Source: Neurospora intermedia
Taxonomy: Eukaryota > Ascomycota > Sordariomycetes > Sordariales > Sordariaceae
NCBI GenBank assembly: GCA_037102815.1
Contig: BTPP01000004.1
Coordinates: 4,030,001-4,094,000 of the forward strand
DNA: 64,000 nt
Reading direction: 5' to 3'
In this document: piece by piece, positions 37,334-48,112 of the stretch
Position numbering within the stretch: position 1 is the first letter of the stretch
Layout of the letters: each line of letters starts with the position of its first letter
Position numbers and translations under genes: made by a program
Notes under the pieces: model-generated
What the model saw: only the letters and a program-made list of their open reading frames with translations
Told to the model about the DNA's origin: nothing
Database searches by the model: none

Positions 37334-38486
37334 TTGGTTATTTAATATTCTTATCGATACCCGAGAGGGAAGACTGGGGGGGCGAACAAGATATGAAAGC
37401 ATCAGGGAGAGTACGTTTAATATTAGAACCAGGACATACACAAGTGGATAGATCAGTTGGCCGGTCTGGATACTGCATGTATTCTCTTGCATCCTAGCCA
37501 GCAATGCCAAAAAGGGGTTGTGATACCAGTATTAGTGGCGGAGGATCACCAAGGTTCGAGTATCCATGTATTACCATTACCTCAGCCACTCAAGGCTCTT
37601 CAAGACATAATGTATATAGCCTACCTAGGTATATATATCTCATTTACTCTTCCTCATAAACTTGAGTGTTCAATAACGGCACGTATCAATTGGTGATGTT
37701 AAATGTCTAAAACGTCTGTTCACAGCCTGTCGATTCATTGTGACACAAGGCGGGAAAATCACACTGTAGACACAGAAAGTAAACAAACCCCCTTTATTGA
37801 ACCAGGTATCGCGAACACTGCCTAGTCCGCAATTCCACACTTCACTCTCCCGTAACATCCTGTCCAAGCCACACAAGTTGATTATTACATTTGCAATAAT
37901 TCAGTTACCTGTTGCGTTCTCTTCATCTATAGTCTGAGACTTATGTTAATTGGAGCAAGTGCGACTCATTACAGCCCTTCACCACCAGCCAAAGAAGGAA
38001 AGTGTTACACAGGTAGAACGCAGAGAAGCAGGGAAAAAAAAAAAACAAGTCGTTCTTTCGTGTTCTTCGTTTCTCATATCTCATTTCTCTTTGATTATCT
38101 GTTAACTCGTTCTCATGTACCTCGTATCTCATTCATTCCTCGTCTCTTCATCTCTTCAATTCATCATCGTGCATGTAGCCCGGTTTTCCAATCTTTGGGC
38201 CCTCGCTCCCTTCTTGTATCTTTGCGCATTTGATGCTGCCCTCCAACTCCTTCTACAAACCCATCCCAGAAACATACAAACTGGAATTATATGCAATCTG
38301 TTGAATAAAGTTGTCAAACAGAAATTATAACGGAACAGACACGAGAATTTCAATGGAAAGGAAGGGAGGGAGGGGGGAGAACATAAAGACTAAAACTTCA
38401 GGCTCCGCCACATGATCGCTCATGCACCCACACAGACAAAGAAAAACACACTTTGCTCTCCAAGCCTAACCCACCCAATCTCTCTC
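37334..38486. other. convergent intergenic region
   Basis: 1.15 kb between the 3' ends of the Sip3-like gene (+) and the RRM gene (-). It is AT-rich, with an 11-A run near 38034-38045 and CTACCTAGGTATATATA at about 37621-37637. No gene was recognised. Confidence 0.5.
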
Positions 38487-40448
38487 TCACTGCGTCCCAT
38501 CGTCTGTCTCTCTGTCCTTCGTTCTTGGTAACTTGGTAGTAGTAGCCCAGCTCCCACGGGCAATCACCACATCTGACTTGTACATAGCCGACAGGCTACT
38601 GCTTCTATCCTTCTTTCCCGCCGCTGTCGCTCCAGTAGTGGTGGTGTTGGTCGTATAGCTTCCGTGGGCAATGACCACGCCGCCTGTTGACTCCCTTCTG
38701 TGCCCCAGTTTGGGAGGTACCGCTAGCGCTGCTGCCGATGTCGATGTTGATGGCGTATTGACTATTTGCACTTTCTGCGTCTCCTTCCTCTGCCCACTGG
38801 CATCATCGTCCCTACTGCTGTTGTCTTTGATCTTGGCGTCCTTCGCCCCCTGGACGCTCTTTTCCTTTCCCTTACCGCGCGATCCATCCCTATTTTTGCT
38901 TTCATCGTTCCTACCACCTCCATCATCGCTCTCTTTCACGCCCCCGCCTCTTCCCTCACCCTCTGCTGCGGCCCCACCCACGTTTAGCCTTCCACCTCCT
39001 CTCCTCCCTCCGCCACTACTATCAACCTCTTCCCCGACAAACATCGCCCCCCGTTCAGGAACCCAAATCTCCACTCCCAAGGTATACTTCCCAAAGAGCT
39101 TTTTATCCAGATGTGCCACCGCCAACTCCGCGTCCTCGATGGTCTTGAACCGCACGTATGCTGTGTATCCGTTGGGTGTCGTTTCCTTCCTGTCTGAAAT
39201 CTGGATACCTTGTATCTGGGCGGCGACAACTTCAGAGACGTGCTTAGAGATAAGTAGACGAATTTTATCCGGTGTGAGATCTTGTTTCGCGAGACCGGTT
39301 ATGAGGATCGTATGTGGTTGTTGCTGTTGAGGTTGAGCCTGCATTGGGTGGGGTCCAGGAGAGGTGATGGGAAACGAAAAAGGAAGGTTGCGAGCATTGG
39401 GAGGGGGCGAGGGAGCGGTCAGTGCTGTATTGATGGTGTTCACGATATTGGGTGTGCCAACGTTGGTGATGATGGTGGTAGTCGGTGTGCTGAAGCTGGG
39501 CACGGAGGCGAGACTGTTAGCGATGCTATTATTGCGCTGGACCTGGACGGGAATAGGAGGCGTAGCGGCTGCGGCGATGGTTCCCTCGTAGTTGTTGTAT
39601 CCTTCTGGATAGATAGGAGGGCTATGATACACTGGAACAGCTACGTAAGACTGAGTATGAGCATCTTGACCGTGATCACGGGCAGCGTAATCTGAAGTGA
39701 AGCTTTGGTGAGCGTTGTAGGGCTGTCCAATCGAAGCATAGGGGTTCCATGCCGGATCGACGCTGTAGGGACTGATCATCAACGGGGTCTCAGGATATGG
39801 CGCCACAACATGGCCTCCATACGGCTGCGCGGCCCCATAAACCGCTGGAGACCCGGATATGGCCATGTTCGTAAAGGCCGGTATCATACCACCGGCTGCA
39901 CCACCTCGACTGAAGCCATAACCATAAGCTGGAGCGGGGTCTGTCTCTAGGGACGCAGTAGGTCGAACGGTCAAAGGTACGGCGATGGTGGGCTTGACCA
40001 TGACCCTTCCGCCCTTGTTCCTCCCATCAGCAAAAAGGGCACGGCCGTTAAGGGTACTGCCGTTTAAGAAAGCTGACTATGCTGTCAGTAAACAGGGATC
40101 AGGGTAGTTGAAGATGATGATTTATCACTTACTGAACGCTTTGTCAAAGTTGTCCCTCTCTCGGATTCGAACACATCCACCGAGAGGAGCATAAACCTCA
40201 ATTTTATCGGCTTCCACACCACATCCCCTCCTTACGTGGTCCTTTAACTGTTGCCACGTCGTTGTGTGGGGAAGCTGCATAAAGAAGATTGTTAGTCAAT
40301 GTAACGGTATTGCTAAGGAGAGAGCTAGGCTACGAACACCAGAGATGGGAATGTAGTAGATTCCCGTCAGCTCACCATCCTCGACGAACACAGTGTCCGC
40401 CGTCCTGATAGAATCTTTGGCATGCTTTGAGCTCCTGGAGCCAGGCAT
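38487..40448 (-). CDS. two-RRM RNA-binding protein with long disordered regions
   Basis: Exons on the minus strand are 40338-40448, 40133-40274 and 38487-40072, 612 residues. Junctions: IPISG-LPHTTTWQQLKDHV and DKAF-T-FLNGSTLNGRALF. The last acceptor must be TCAG at 40073, four bases beyond the nearer CATAG, because only it keeps frame. RRM1 is at about residues 27-115 (GIYYIPISGLPHTTTW, IEVYAPLGGCVRIRERDNFD, LNGSTLNGRALF); its RNP1 is poorly conserved. RRM2 is at about 338-425 (HTILITGLAKQDLTPDKIR, GYTAYVRFKTIEDAELAVAH). A Tyr/Pro/Asn-rich linker separates them, and a basic, Gly/Ser/Lys-rich tail follows with two IARGSW/IAHGSY-type repeats. A role in mRNA binding is likely, but I cannot name an ortholog. 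The start is the first ATG of exon 1, encoding MPGSRSSKHAKDS. Confidence 0.88.
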
Positions 40449-42466
40449 TTTGGCCCAAGGGGCAATTTTGGCGTGGTTTGGGTGATCTTGTCCAAGAAGA
40501 GAGTGAAAGCGGAGACCTCAAGATCAAGAATTGCTGCTTGCATTCGAAAACCGAAACCAGTTGCTGATAGTCTCGGATTCTTCTGGGTTGGCAGATTGGT
40601 GAACCTTAAGGAGGTGAGGCTGTGGCTGGATGAACGAATCGACAGCGGAAATAGAGAGGATCCTAACGGACGGAGGATCTGGGAATTCTTGAGTATTTGC
40701 CTCGAATCACCTTGATGAGGGAAAGCTATGGCGAGTCCAATTCTCAGTGGAGCTTTGGATATACCTTCAACTATTGACAGTTGCGTTGTTCTAGATTCAG
40801 GGTCATCCTGGTGTAAAGGGTCGATGCCGGTCTGTCAGGAAGTTTCTGGTTCAGTTTCAACGAATTGTGGCTCCGACTAAGGACCGAAGTTTTGACAACT
40901 CTCCTACCCCTGAGACTGCGTGTCATCATCAAGTTCGTAAATCGACGCCGGCCAGCTATTTAAATCCGAAGGCTCTACACATCTGGGGAGGTCCAACAGC
41001 ATGCAACGGAAGGTTGCCGTCGCCTGGCCCTCGAGGCTCGGCGGCCTTCCGGCGTCATTGTAGGTTTCCTCTAGAAATGATCACTAAGGGCAATGCATCC
41101 TGTTCAATCTCTATCCGAGAGTTGTTGACATGGCTTCCGAGCCGTGGGGTGAACTGATCACATCTGATAAAATGATGCACGGAACCATGACCACTTGCGG
41201 ATAGGAAAGGTGATTCCTCTTGGCCACTCTACGTCATTCTCATAGCAATGCTACTCCGCGTTCTCCTTGGAATGAGACATGTTCGACAGCAGAGGTGATT
41301 TGGAAGCGGCGTTGATACCCCTAATATCCCCTCACAGCTACAAGCAATGTGTGCAGCTTCGACAGGCCGGCAATGCTATCCGTACTCGTCGTAACAGTCT
41401 CACGGATGCAGAACCGGAGACGCAAACACACGTTACGGGAATGCGTGATGCAGCACCTATAGAAGCTCGTGAGTTGTGCGGCTGTAGGTAACGCACCAAC
41501 CCACCTCCCGCTGTCGCCGTTTCGTAACTGTATGATGCCAGCTTGTCAACTACTACCCAAGGGGCACTGGAAACGGTAAGGACCCACTGAGCTACGTACA
41601 GCCGCGGCTCAAGAGATGGGAACCTGTCAAGCTGCTGTCTCAGTGTCAAGCGAGGCGGTTTATAACGGTGATCCATGGTTGGCAACGCTCAAACTCGTGT
41701 GTAAGACAAGGTGAATGCAGGCAAGGGTCCGTCCGTCTGCCAACCTGTGTTGATAAAGGCGAGAGAGTCTAATTGGCGTTGGACTTCCATCTGTAAGAGG
41801 AATTACATCGAAGCCCGAAAGGATACAGCGGTAAGATCCGGGTCGCCAGCGGCTGCAGATGAAGGTAAATTCTGGGTTATGAAGTAACTTGACAGGGTTC
41901 GAAGGCCAGACCGTAATCTTTTTGGAACAATTCATTCCGAATACGCACCACATTGTTTGTTTGCAATTCTGGACCTCGTCAGCTATCAGGCTGCACGAGT
42001 CATTCCAATCTTGTTTTGGGCAAATATTGAAACAAGTGAGTTGGCAAGCGGGATGAACGCGTGAAGCCTTATGGGAACAGGAGGTTGTTCGAGTCGATTT
42101 ACCAATATCCCACTGTCTGTGATCAAAGCGCGGGGGTCACTCGCTGCGCCAGTTCATCATAGGCCCCCGTTCAAACGCTACTGATGTTGGGCTCAAAGCC
42201 TAACTTGTCCAAGCAGTGCGTCTTGGATCCTGTTACTGTGACTTGACAGCATAAAACGGAGGGTTGGCCGGCCCATCAACAACATCCGCGGGTGGTCCGT
42301 CATGCTCTCAAGTGGCCAGTAACGTGAACGGGAACATGAGCCAAAGCCCCGGGTCGGTTATCCTGGAAATAAACTAGGACATCTCCTATAGGTAGTGCTC
42401 CAGCACCAAGGCATATGCGGCAAGGTAAGGGATATCGCTTGTATAGACCATTCGCACAAAAATCGC
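40449..42466. other. intergenic region, 2.0 kb
   Basis: It lies between two minus-strand genes and contains the RRM gene's promoter and the 3' region of WDR8. Open frames are short and not coding-like. No RNA gene or repeat was recognised. Confidence 0.45.
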
Positions 42467-44266
42467 CTATCGCTTGTAGCCATATGAGTCCTCCATTACA
42501 ATGTCACCGTCATCCCCAGTCTGTAAAGCATCTTCTTCGTCTGCTTCGTCTTCTGTTGCTGGAACGAGTTCAAGGGGCGATTCAGCGCGGCTCGGGCCGT
42601 CGCCGCCTTGTGGGTTGCGTGGGTTGATCCACGGCAGTGACTCTCTGTCCGAATCGGCAAGAGATGCCAACACATAGTTTTGGGTATCCGAGTAGAAAAT
42701 GGACAGGGGAGTAGATGCGTCGAGACCGAGCCACGAGGCATGCCACTTACCAACCGCTTTAAACCCGGACAGTTGTTGGCTAAAGTCGACCGATTGAGGC
42801 CCTTCGGACAGAGGATCCCAGACAAACACGACGCTATTATAGTGGTCTCCTTCACATCTTATGAGCAAGGTCTCGCGAACGTGAGGATGCCACGACAGGG
42901 TGCTGACGCTGCCGTGAAAAAGGAGAACTGCACGAAGTACTGCAGCTTGTACGTCCCAAATCCAGACGGTCGAAGGGAATTCTTCGATCCTGGTTGCTAT
43001 GAGATTCGATGACAGGTCGAAGGCAATGGTAGCACAACCTGACAGCTGTTCAGCAGCCTCTTGGGGCCTCGGAGGCGGAGAGATAGCTTGAGAGGCTCGG
43101 ATAAAGGTATGCATGATGGGACCGTGAGAGATTCCGATTCGTTCTTGCCAGATCTGTTGTGTACCATCAGCTGGTCTGACTCGCAGGAGCCAGGCCCCGT
43201 ATTACAATCTTACCTGTAGCGTGCCCTTGGGGACAAGGTTGTTGGGATGTTGGAGCCGCAGCACTTCCATTGTGGATGCCATATCGACGATGGATAAACT
43301 TCTGCTGTGATCACTAATAGCAAGCAGGCGGGCATCTGGAGAGAACTGCACCGTCTTGACACCGGCACCCAGAGCAAAATCCTTCTCCTCATGTGTGGGG
43401 TTGACGGGACCCGACCAGATCTTGAACAGATTGCCATCTGGCGTATAAAACACCACCTTGTGGCCAAGGGCGGGCGACTCCCACACAAGCAGCCATCTCC
43501 CATCTGGACTCCAGAGCAGGCCTTGTGCATCAATTGTGTCAGGAGCCCACGATCTCTGCAGTTCCCTACTGGGAAAAGCGTGAATGCTAATCATGTCTTT
43601 ACCAGCCGTCCTGGTCAATAGGGCAAGGTGGTTGGACTGAGGGCGAAAGGAGAAGCCTCTGCGAACAGCCGTAGAGGACGAGAACTTGGGGCTCCCAATC
43701 TCGATGGCTTTGGACGAGTTAAGGTCAAAGACAGCCAACTTGAGGCCGAATGAGGCCATGACACAGATTTCTGTATCCGATGCACCAAAGTCAATGTAGG
43801 TAGGCTTCAGATGGGGAGCAACAGGGTTTCGGACGGTGGCATGATAGTTCCCATCCAGAGCAGAAAACACTCGAAGCTGGTCGGAGCTGGCAACGAGAAG
43901 CAGGCGGGAAGACGGCGACCACTGAAAAGAGAGAAACGGGCCAATGAAGTCCTGAGGCAGTCTGACAACGTGGATGAGCTCCCATGACTGGACGCTCCGG
44001 ACATTGATCAAAGTTGGGAACAAAGTCGCGATGTATCGGCCATCAGGGCTGGGCAGGCAGTGAGCCGAAGCTATGAAACAGATCATCGATCAGCCATGGT
44101 GCCTGTGGGAATGGATTTGGCAAGCAACCTGGAGTGCTCCGAGGGCAGCTGCCGCGGATCTTGATGATAGCCCAGGCCCTCCCTGTCTTGAAGGACATGT
44201 GGATGTTGTGGTTGTGGTGGTGATGATGTTTCCTCACCTACACTTTACGTTCTTGGAGAACAACAT
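42467..44266 (-). CDS. wdr8: WD-repeat protein 8 (WDR8/WRAP73)
   Basis: Exons on the minus strand are 44242-44266 (25 nt), 43214-44070 and 42467-43153, 522 residues. The first junction uses a GTAGGT donor and a TTTCATAG acceptor and gives MLFSKNVK-SSAHCLPSPDGRY; the second gives KGTLQ-IWQERIGISHGP. WD40 blades are visible: SSAHCLPSPDGRYIATLFP, FLSFQWSPSSRLLLVASSDQ, AQGLLWSPDGRWLLVWESP, KTVQFSPDARLLAISDHSR, ATIAFDLSSNLIATRIEE and STLSWHPHVRETLLIRCEG. WDR8 proteins work with SSX2IP/Msd1/TinA-type partners at spindle pole bodies or centrosomes to anchor minus-end microtubules. The C-terminus is acidic (EDEADEEDALQTGDDGD). It is divergently arranged with the MoaA-MoaC locus. The alternative donor GTGAGG two bases downstream would break frame. 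Confidence 0.92.
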
Positions 44267-44288
44267 CTTTGTCGCTTTGGAGTTCAGC

Positions 44289-44312
44289 GAAAGTCCAGCG
44301 TCGGTTTTTGTG
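44289..44312 (+). repeat. 24-nt dispersed repeat, copy 1
   Basis: GAAAGTCCAGCGTCGGTTT followed by TTGTG. The same 19 bases recur at 45021-45039, then CCGTG; the two copies differ only by two C/T positions. This copy is 23 bases upstream of the WDR8 start. Confidence 0.8.
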
Positions 44313-45020
44313 TCGGTCAGGCCGAAGAAGTAGTTTAGTGGTCCACGTACGGTTTAGTTGTCGTTTTGTTTTGGTGGGTTTCTGCTATTTTTGGGCCTGT
44401 TTTTGGCCAGATGTTGTTGGTCAATCCCAGTTGGCAAAAGATGTTGAACAGGAAGAGAAAGTCTAGACGCGAAGGGGAAATGGGGGCACGCGTCAGAAAG
44501 AGCAATTGAGCAGGATGACACTGGCAACTACCTCTACCTAGAAAGAAGGCGGTCAGCAAACAGTCAGTCGACCAACAACGTGACTTCCATCACCAACTGT
44601 TTTGATGAGACGAGAAGTGACAGGTTCAATGGATTCTTCCCGTCCTTCCTTCCTGTCACGAGCTCAAAGGTGCAGTCCGGCCCTGTGTCGTGCAGGCACC
44701 AAGGACGCTATCTTATCGCTAGGTACCTTTCTACCTACCTCCCGCTAGGCAGCGCTACCTAGATGGAATGTCTGAGGTGCACAGTCAGAACAGCTCAAAG
44801 GGAAGCTGTCAACGACGGACTGGAAGCTGTCCAGAATGAACCGAAGTACGCGGCGATTGCCTGCCGGACAGTACATAGTGTACTTGTAAAGAACTACAAA
44901 TCCTCTCTTGGCAGTGTTGACTCCCCTGCCAAGATGGAGGCTTCTATCGGAGAGGTGGTCAGTGCGCCCTATCATAGGAAATCCTGATGTTCGCCGCTCT
45001 CCGCAAACATGGTGCGGGGT

Positions 45021-45044
45021 GAAAGTCCAGCGTCGGTTTCCGTG
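45021..45044 (+). repeat. 24-nt dispersed repeat, copy 2
   Basis: Second copy of the 24-nt word in the same orientation, 732 nt from the first and about 470 nt upstream of the MoaA start. Confidence 0.8.
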
Positions 45045-45511
45045 CTTACACTACCAGTAGTACACTACTGTTGAACGTTGAACCTTGTCACCACTTTCTC
45101 CATCTTCTTGGAGATAATTGATAGCAGTGTTACTACGGTTTGTCATGGTATTTGTGTATTGCCCTATCTCAGTGGATATGAGACTGTTGCCTCTATCCTG
45201 CCGCGCCACATCTTCTTCCTTGACCTTTGTAATACCGAAATGTAAATCTGTACAATAGCTGCTTCATATCAACTCTCGTTAGTTTAGTCTAATCCTGACT
45301 TAAGGAGATGCGAGTCCAACCCAACCAACTGATAGACCGGAACCCGGACTTGCAAGCTGACAATTAAGCTGATGAGGTCATCACATACTACTTTAGTTTG
45401 CCTATTTCCAGCCACATCATGATTGGTTTTCTCGGTCTCTCCAGTCCAAACGTTCTTTGAGAGTCTAAAGTACAAAAGAAAATCAACAAAAAAAGAAAGA
45501 AGCCATCAGTC

Positions 45512-48112
45512 ATGTCTGCTGTGGCCCGCCATGCGGCCCGAGGACTCCGAGTCCGCATCGGAACATGGCACCTTACCAGGACGTCGATCCCCTCATCCCG
45601 ACGTGTTGCCACAGCTGCAGCCGCAAAACCAACAACAACCACATCGTCACCAGCATCGATAGTCAGGAACGCTTCCTCATACCTGTCATCTGCCCAAGCG
45701 TCAGAGACTCCAGACGAACATAGTTTATCTAGCGTGCCTGTCGACGTCAGCGTTGGGGCTTCTCTACATGCTCCGACAACGGAGTCAGAAGAGCCACTTC
45801 GTCATCCAGCAGCCCCCACGCCAACGTCCTCAAGAAGGGACATGCTCAAGGATGCAAAACCTTTCTCCGACTTTTTGACTGACAACTACAACCGTCAGCA
45901 TGACTACCTTCGAATCTCAGTCACGGAGCGATGTAATCTTCGTTGCCTGTACTGCATGCCTGAGGAGGGTGTTCCACTGTCGCCTCAAAGGGAGCTTCTG
46001 ACTACCCCCGAGATCGTCTTGCTCTCGTCTTTATTCGTCTCGCAAGGCGTGACGAAAATCAGACTCACTGGCGGCGAGCCAACGGTGCGGCGCGATATCG
46101 TGCCCCTGATGCAGCAGATAGGCGCCCTACGGCCTCACGGTTTAAAGGAGCTATGTCTTACCACGAACGGGCTCTCGCTGCACCGTAAGCTGGACGCCAT
46201 GGTCGAGGCTGGATTGACAGGCATCAATCTCTCCCTGGACACCATGGATCCCTGGCAGTTCCAGCTGATGACGCGCCGGAACGGCTTCAGTGCCGTGCAA
46301 AAATCCATCGATCGCATCTTCGAGCTCAACCGCCTTGGGGCCGGCATCAAGTTCAAGATTAACTGCGTCGTCATGCGCGGTCTGAACGACCGCGAGGTAC
46401 TTCCCTTTGTCGAGATGACACGGGATAAGAACGTGGAGGTTCGCTTCATCGAGTACATGCCGTTTGACGGCAATAAATGGAACAAGGGCAAGATGTTCAG
46501 CTACCAGGAGATGCTGGAGCTTATTCGCTCCAAGTACCCGGACCTACAGAGGATCCAGGGTCACAAGAACGACACCAGCAAGACCTTCCAAGTGCCCGGG
46601 TTTGCCGGCAAGGTTGGCTTCATCACGAGCATGACGCACAATTTCTGTGGGACGTGCAACAGACTGCGAATCACCAGTGATGGGAATCTCAAGGTGTGCC
46701 TCTTTGGCAACGCCGAGGTCTCTCTTCGCGATATTGTGCGCAAGATCAACCAGGGAGAACCCATTGATGAGGAAGCGTTTGAGGTTTTGAGGCAGGCGGC
46801 GCTGGAAAAGGCAGGCCAGGCCTTCACCGACGGGGCTTCTCCATTACTCGCTCCCAACTCAGAGGAGCTCCTGAATATTATCGGCATGGCCGTTAAGAAC
46901 AAGAAGGAGAAGCATGCCGGCATTGGCGAGCTCGAAAACATGAAAAACCGGCCAATGATCTTGATTGGTGGGTGATGTTCGTCCTCCTCCTTTGCTTGCT
47001 TTCATGTTTTCTGCTGCACTTTGGCCGGAGTTGTGAGGGTGTTCTTGGCATGGAGGTTTTGAGGCATGTGCATCATATGGGTGGTTATATTGTGAGATAT
47101 TTACGTACAGAACCACGGTCAATGGTCATACTCGGGGCGTTCTTGTAGCAGTACATTTGGTTTTGCAAGATGGTAGACATACTAAGGATGTTTCGTCTAC
47201 CCAGATACCAATACCAATGCTATATTCCAACACCGTCCCCAGTCATACCAGTCACCGAACCACAACAAACATCAAATCCATTGGAATCACAACGGGGTTT
47301 CTTCCCTTCTCTCACCTCTCACCAGCAATACCCTCAGCAGAAACGTGAACAGCTTTGCCCAACGCAAGATACAAGGCGCCAGCACGTTCATCCCTCCTCC
47401 AACCTCAGCCCTCTCTCAAGGACATGGGCACCTCCGCCTCTTCTCCACCACTCGCTCCTTCCTCTCCTCCTCCTCCTCCGCAGACAGCAACTCCAACCAC
47501 AACAATGAGAAGGGACAACCTGAACAATCCACACTCAACAATGAGAAGGAACGGCCCCAACTCAAGCCCAGACTCACCCACCTCACCCCCACTGGCGAAG
47601 CCCACATGGTCTCCATAACCACCAAGACGCCTTCCTCGCGCACCGCCGTTGCCAGGTGCACCGTGCATTTCTCCAACCCGACCGCCTACCCGCTCGTCGT
47701 CACCAACTCCCTGAAGAAGGGCGACGTCTTGGGCGTGGCGCGCATAGCGGGGATCATGGCGGCCAAGCGGACGCCAGATATCATTCCGCTGTGTCACCCG
47801 ATTCAGTTGACGCATGCTGAGGTCGAGTTGGTGCCCGTTGCGCCTGTTGCTCCGGTTGACGATTCCGTTGCGGGGTCAGAAGGTGCAAAGGGACAGGGAT
47901 ATGGATACATCGACATCAGAGCCACCGTATCTTGCTACGGCAAGACGGGCGTGGAGATGGAGGCCATGACGGCCGCGTCGGCGGCGGCGTTAACGGTGTA
48001 CGATATGTGCAAGGCGGTGGATAAGGGTATGAGGGTTGAGGGGTTGAGGGTGGTGATGAAAGAAGGTGGGAAGAGTGGGAAATGGGTGGAGGGGGAGAGC
48101 GTGAGTGAGTGA
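45512..48112 (+). CDS. nit-7: molybdopterin precursor Z locus: MoaA and MoaC (nit-7/cnxABC, MOCS1-like)
   Basis: The locus makes cyclic pyranopterin monophosphate from GTP, step one of molybdenum-cofactor synthesis. The MoaA part (45512-46975, 487 residues) has an Arg/Ser/Ala-rich mitochondrial-type presequence, the radical-SAM cluster CNLRCLYC (residues 141-148), the LTGGEPTVRRD segment, the C-terminal cluster FCGTCNRLRITSDGNLKVC and ends in ILIGG. The MoaC part (frame open 47186-48112) has LTHLTPTGEAHMV, GIMAAKRTPDIIPLCHPI and VSCYGKTGVEMEAMTAASAA. No ATG occurs in the MoaC frame before its conserved start, so it must be translated from an upstream exon. A donor GTGATG at 46972 overlaps the MoaA stop; joined to the acceptor at 47325 (exon from 47326) it gives a 748-residue fusion through GG-NTLSRNVNSF. 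Retention of the intron gives MoaA alone. This matches the known Neurospora NIT-7A and NIT-7AB forms. The exact acceptor is uncertain. Confidence 0.92.
46972..47325 (+). other. optional intron between the MoaA and MoaC coding parts
   Basis: GTGATG at 46972 overlaps the MoaA TGA at 46973-46975. The best acceptor is ACCAG ending at 47325, behind the longest pyrimidine tract. At 354 nt it is far longer than most introns here. The alternatives AG ends at 47337, 47340 and 47352 are in the same phase. Confidence 0.65.

Larger units (their letters stand above)
44267..45511. other. divergent promoter region, WDR8 / MoaA-MoaC locus
   Basis: 1.25 kb between start codons of opposite genes. It carries TACCTA-type words at about 44531-44540 and 44722-44763, and two near-identical 24-nt copies of GAAAGTCCAGCGTCGGTTT-nn-GTG, at 44289-44312 and 45021-45044. 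No gene was seen. Confidence 0.5.

Noticed and set aside
40163-40182. tRNA B-box-like GGATTCGAACACATCC
   Set aside because: It lies in an RRM coding exon (RIRERDNF) and has no matching A box or cloverleaf.
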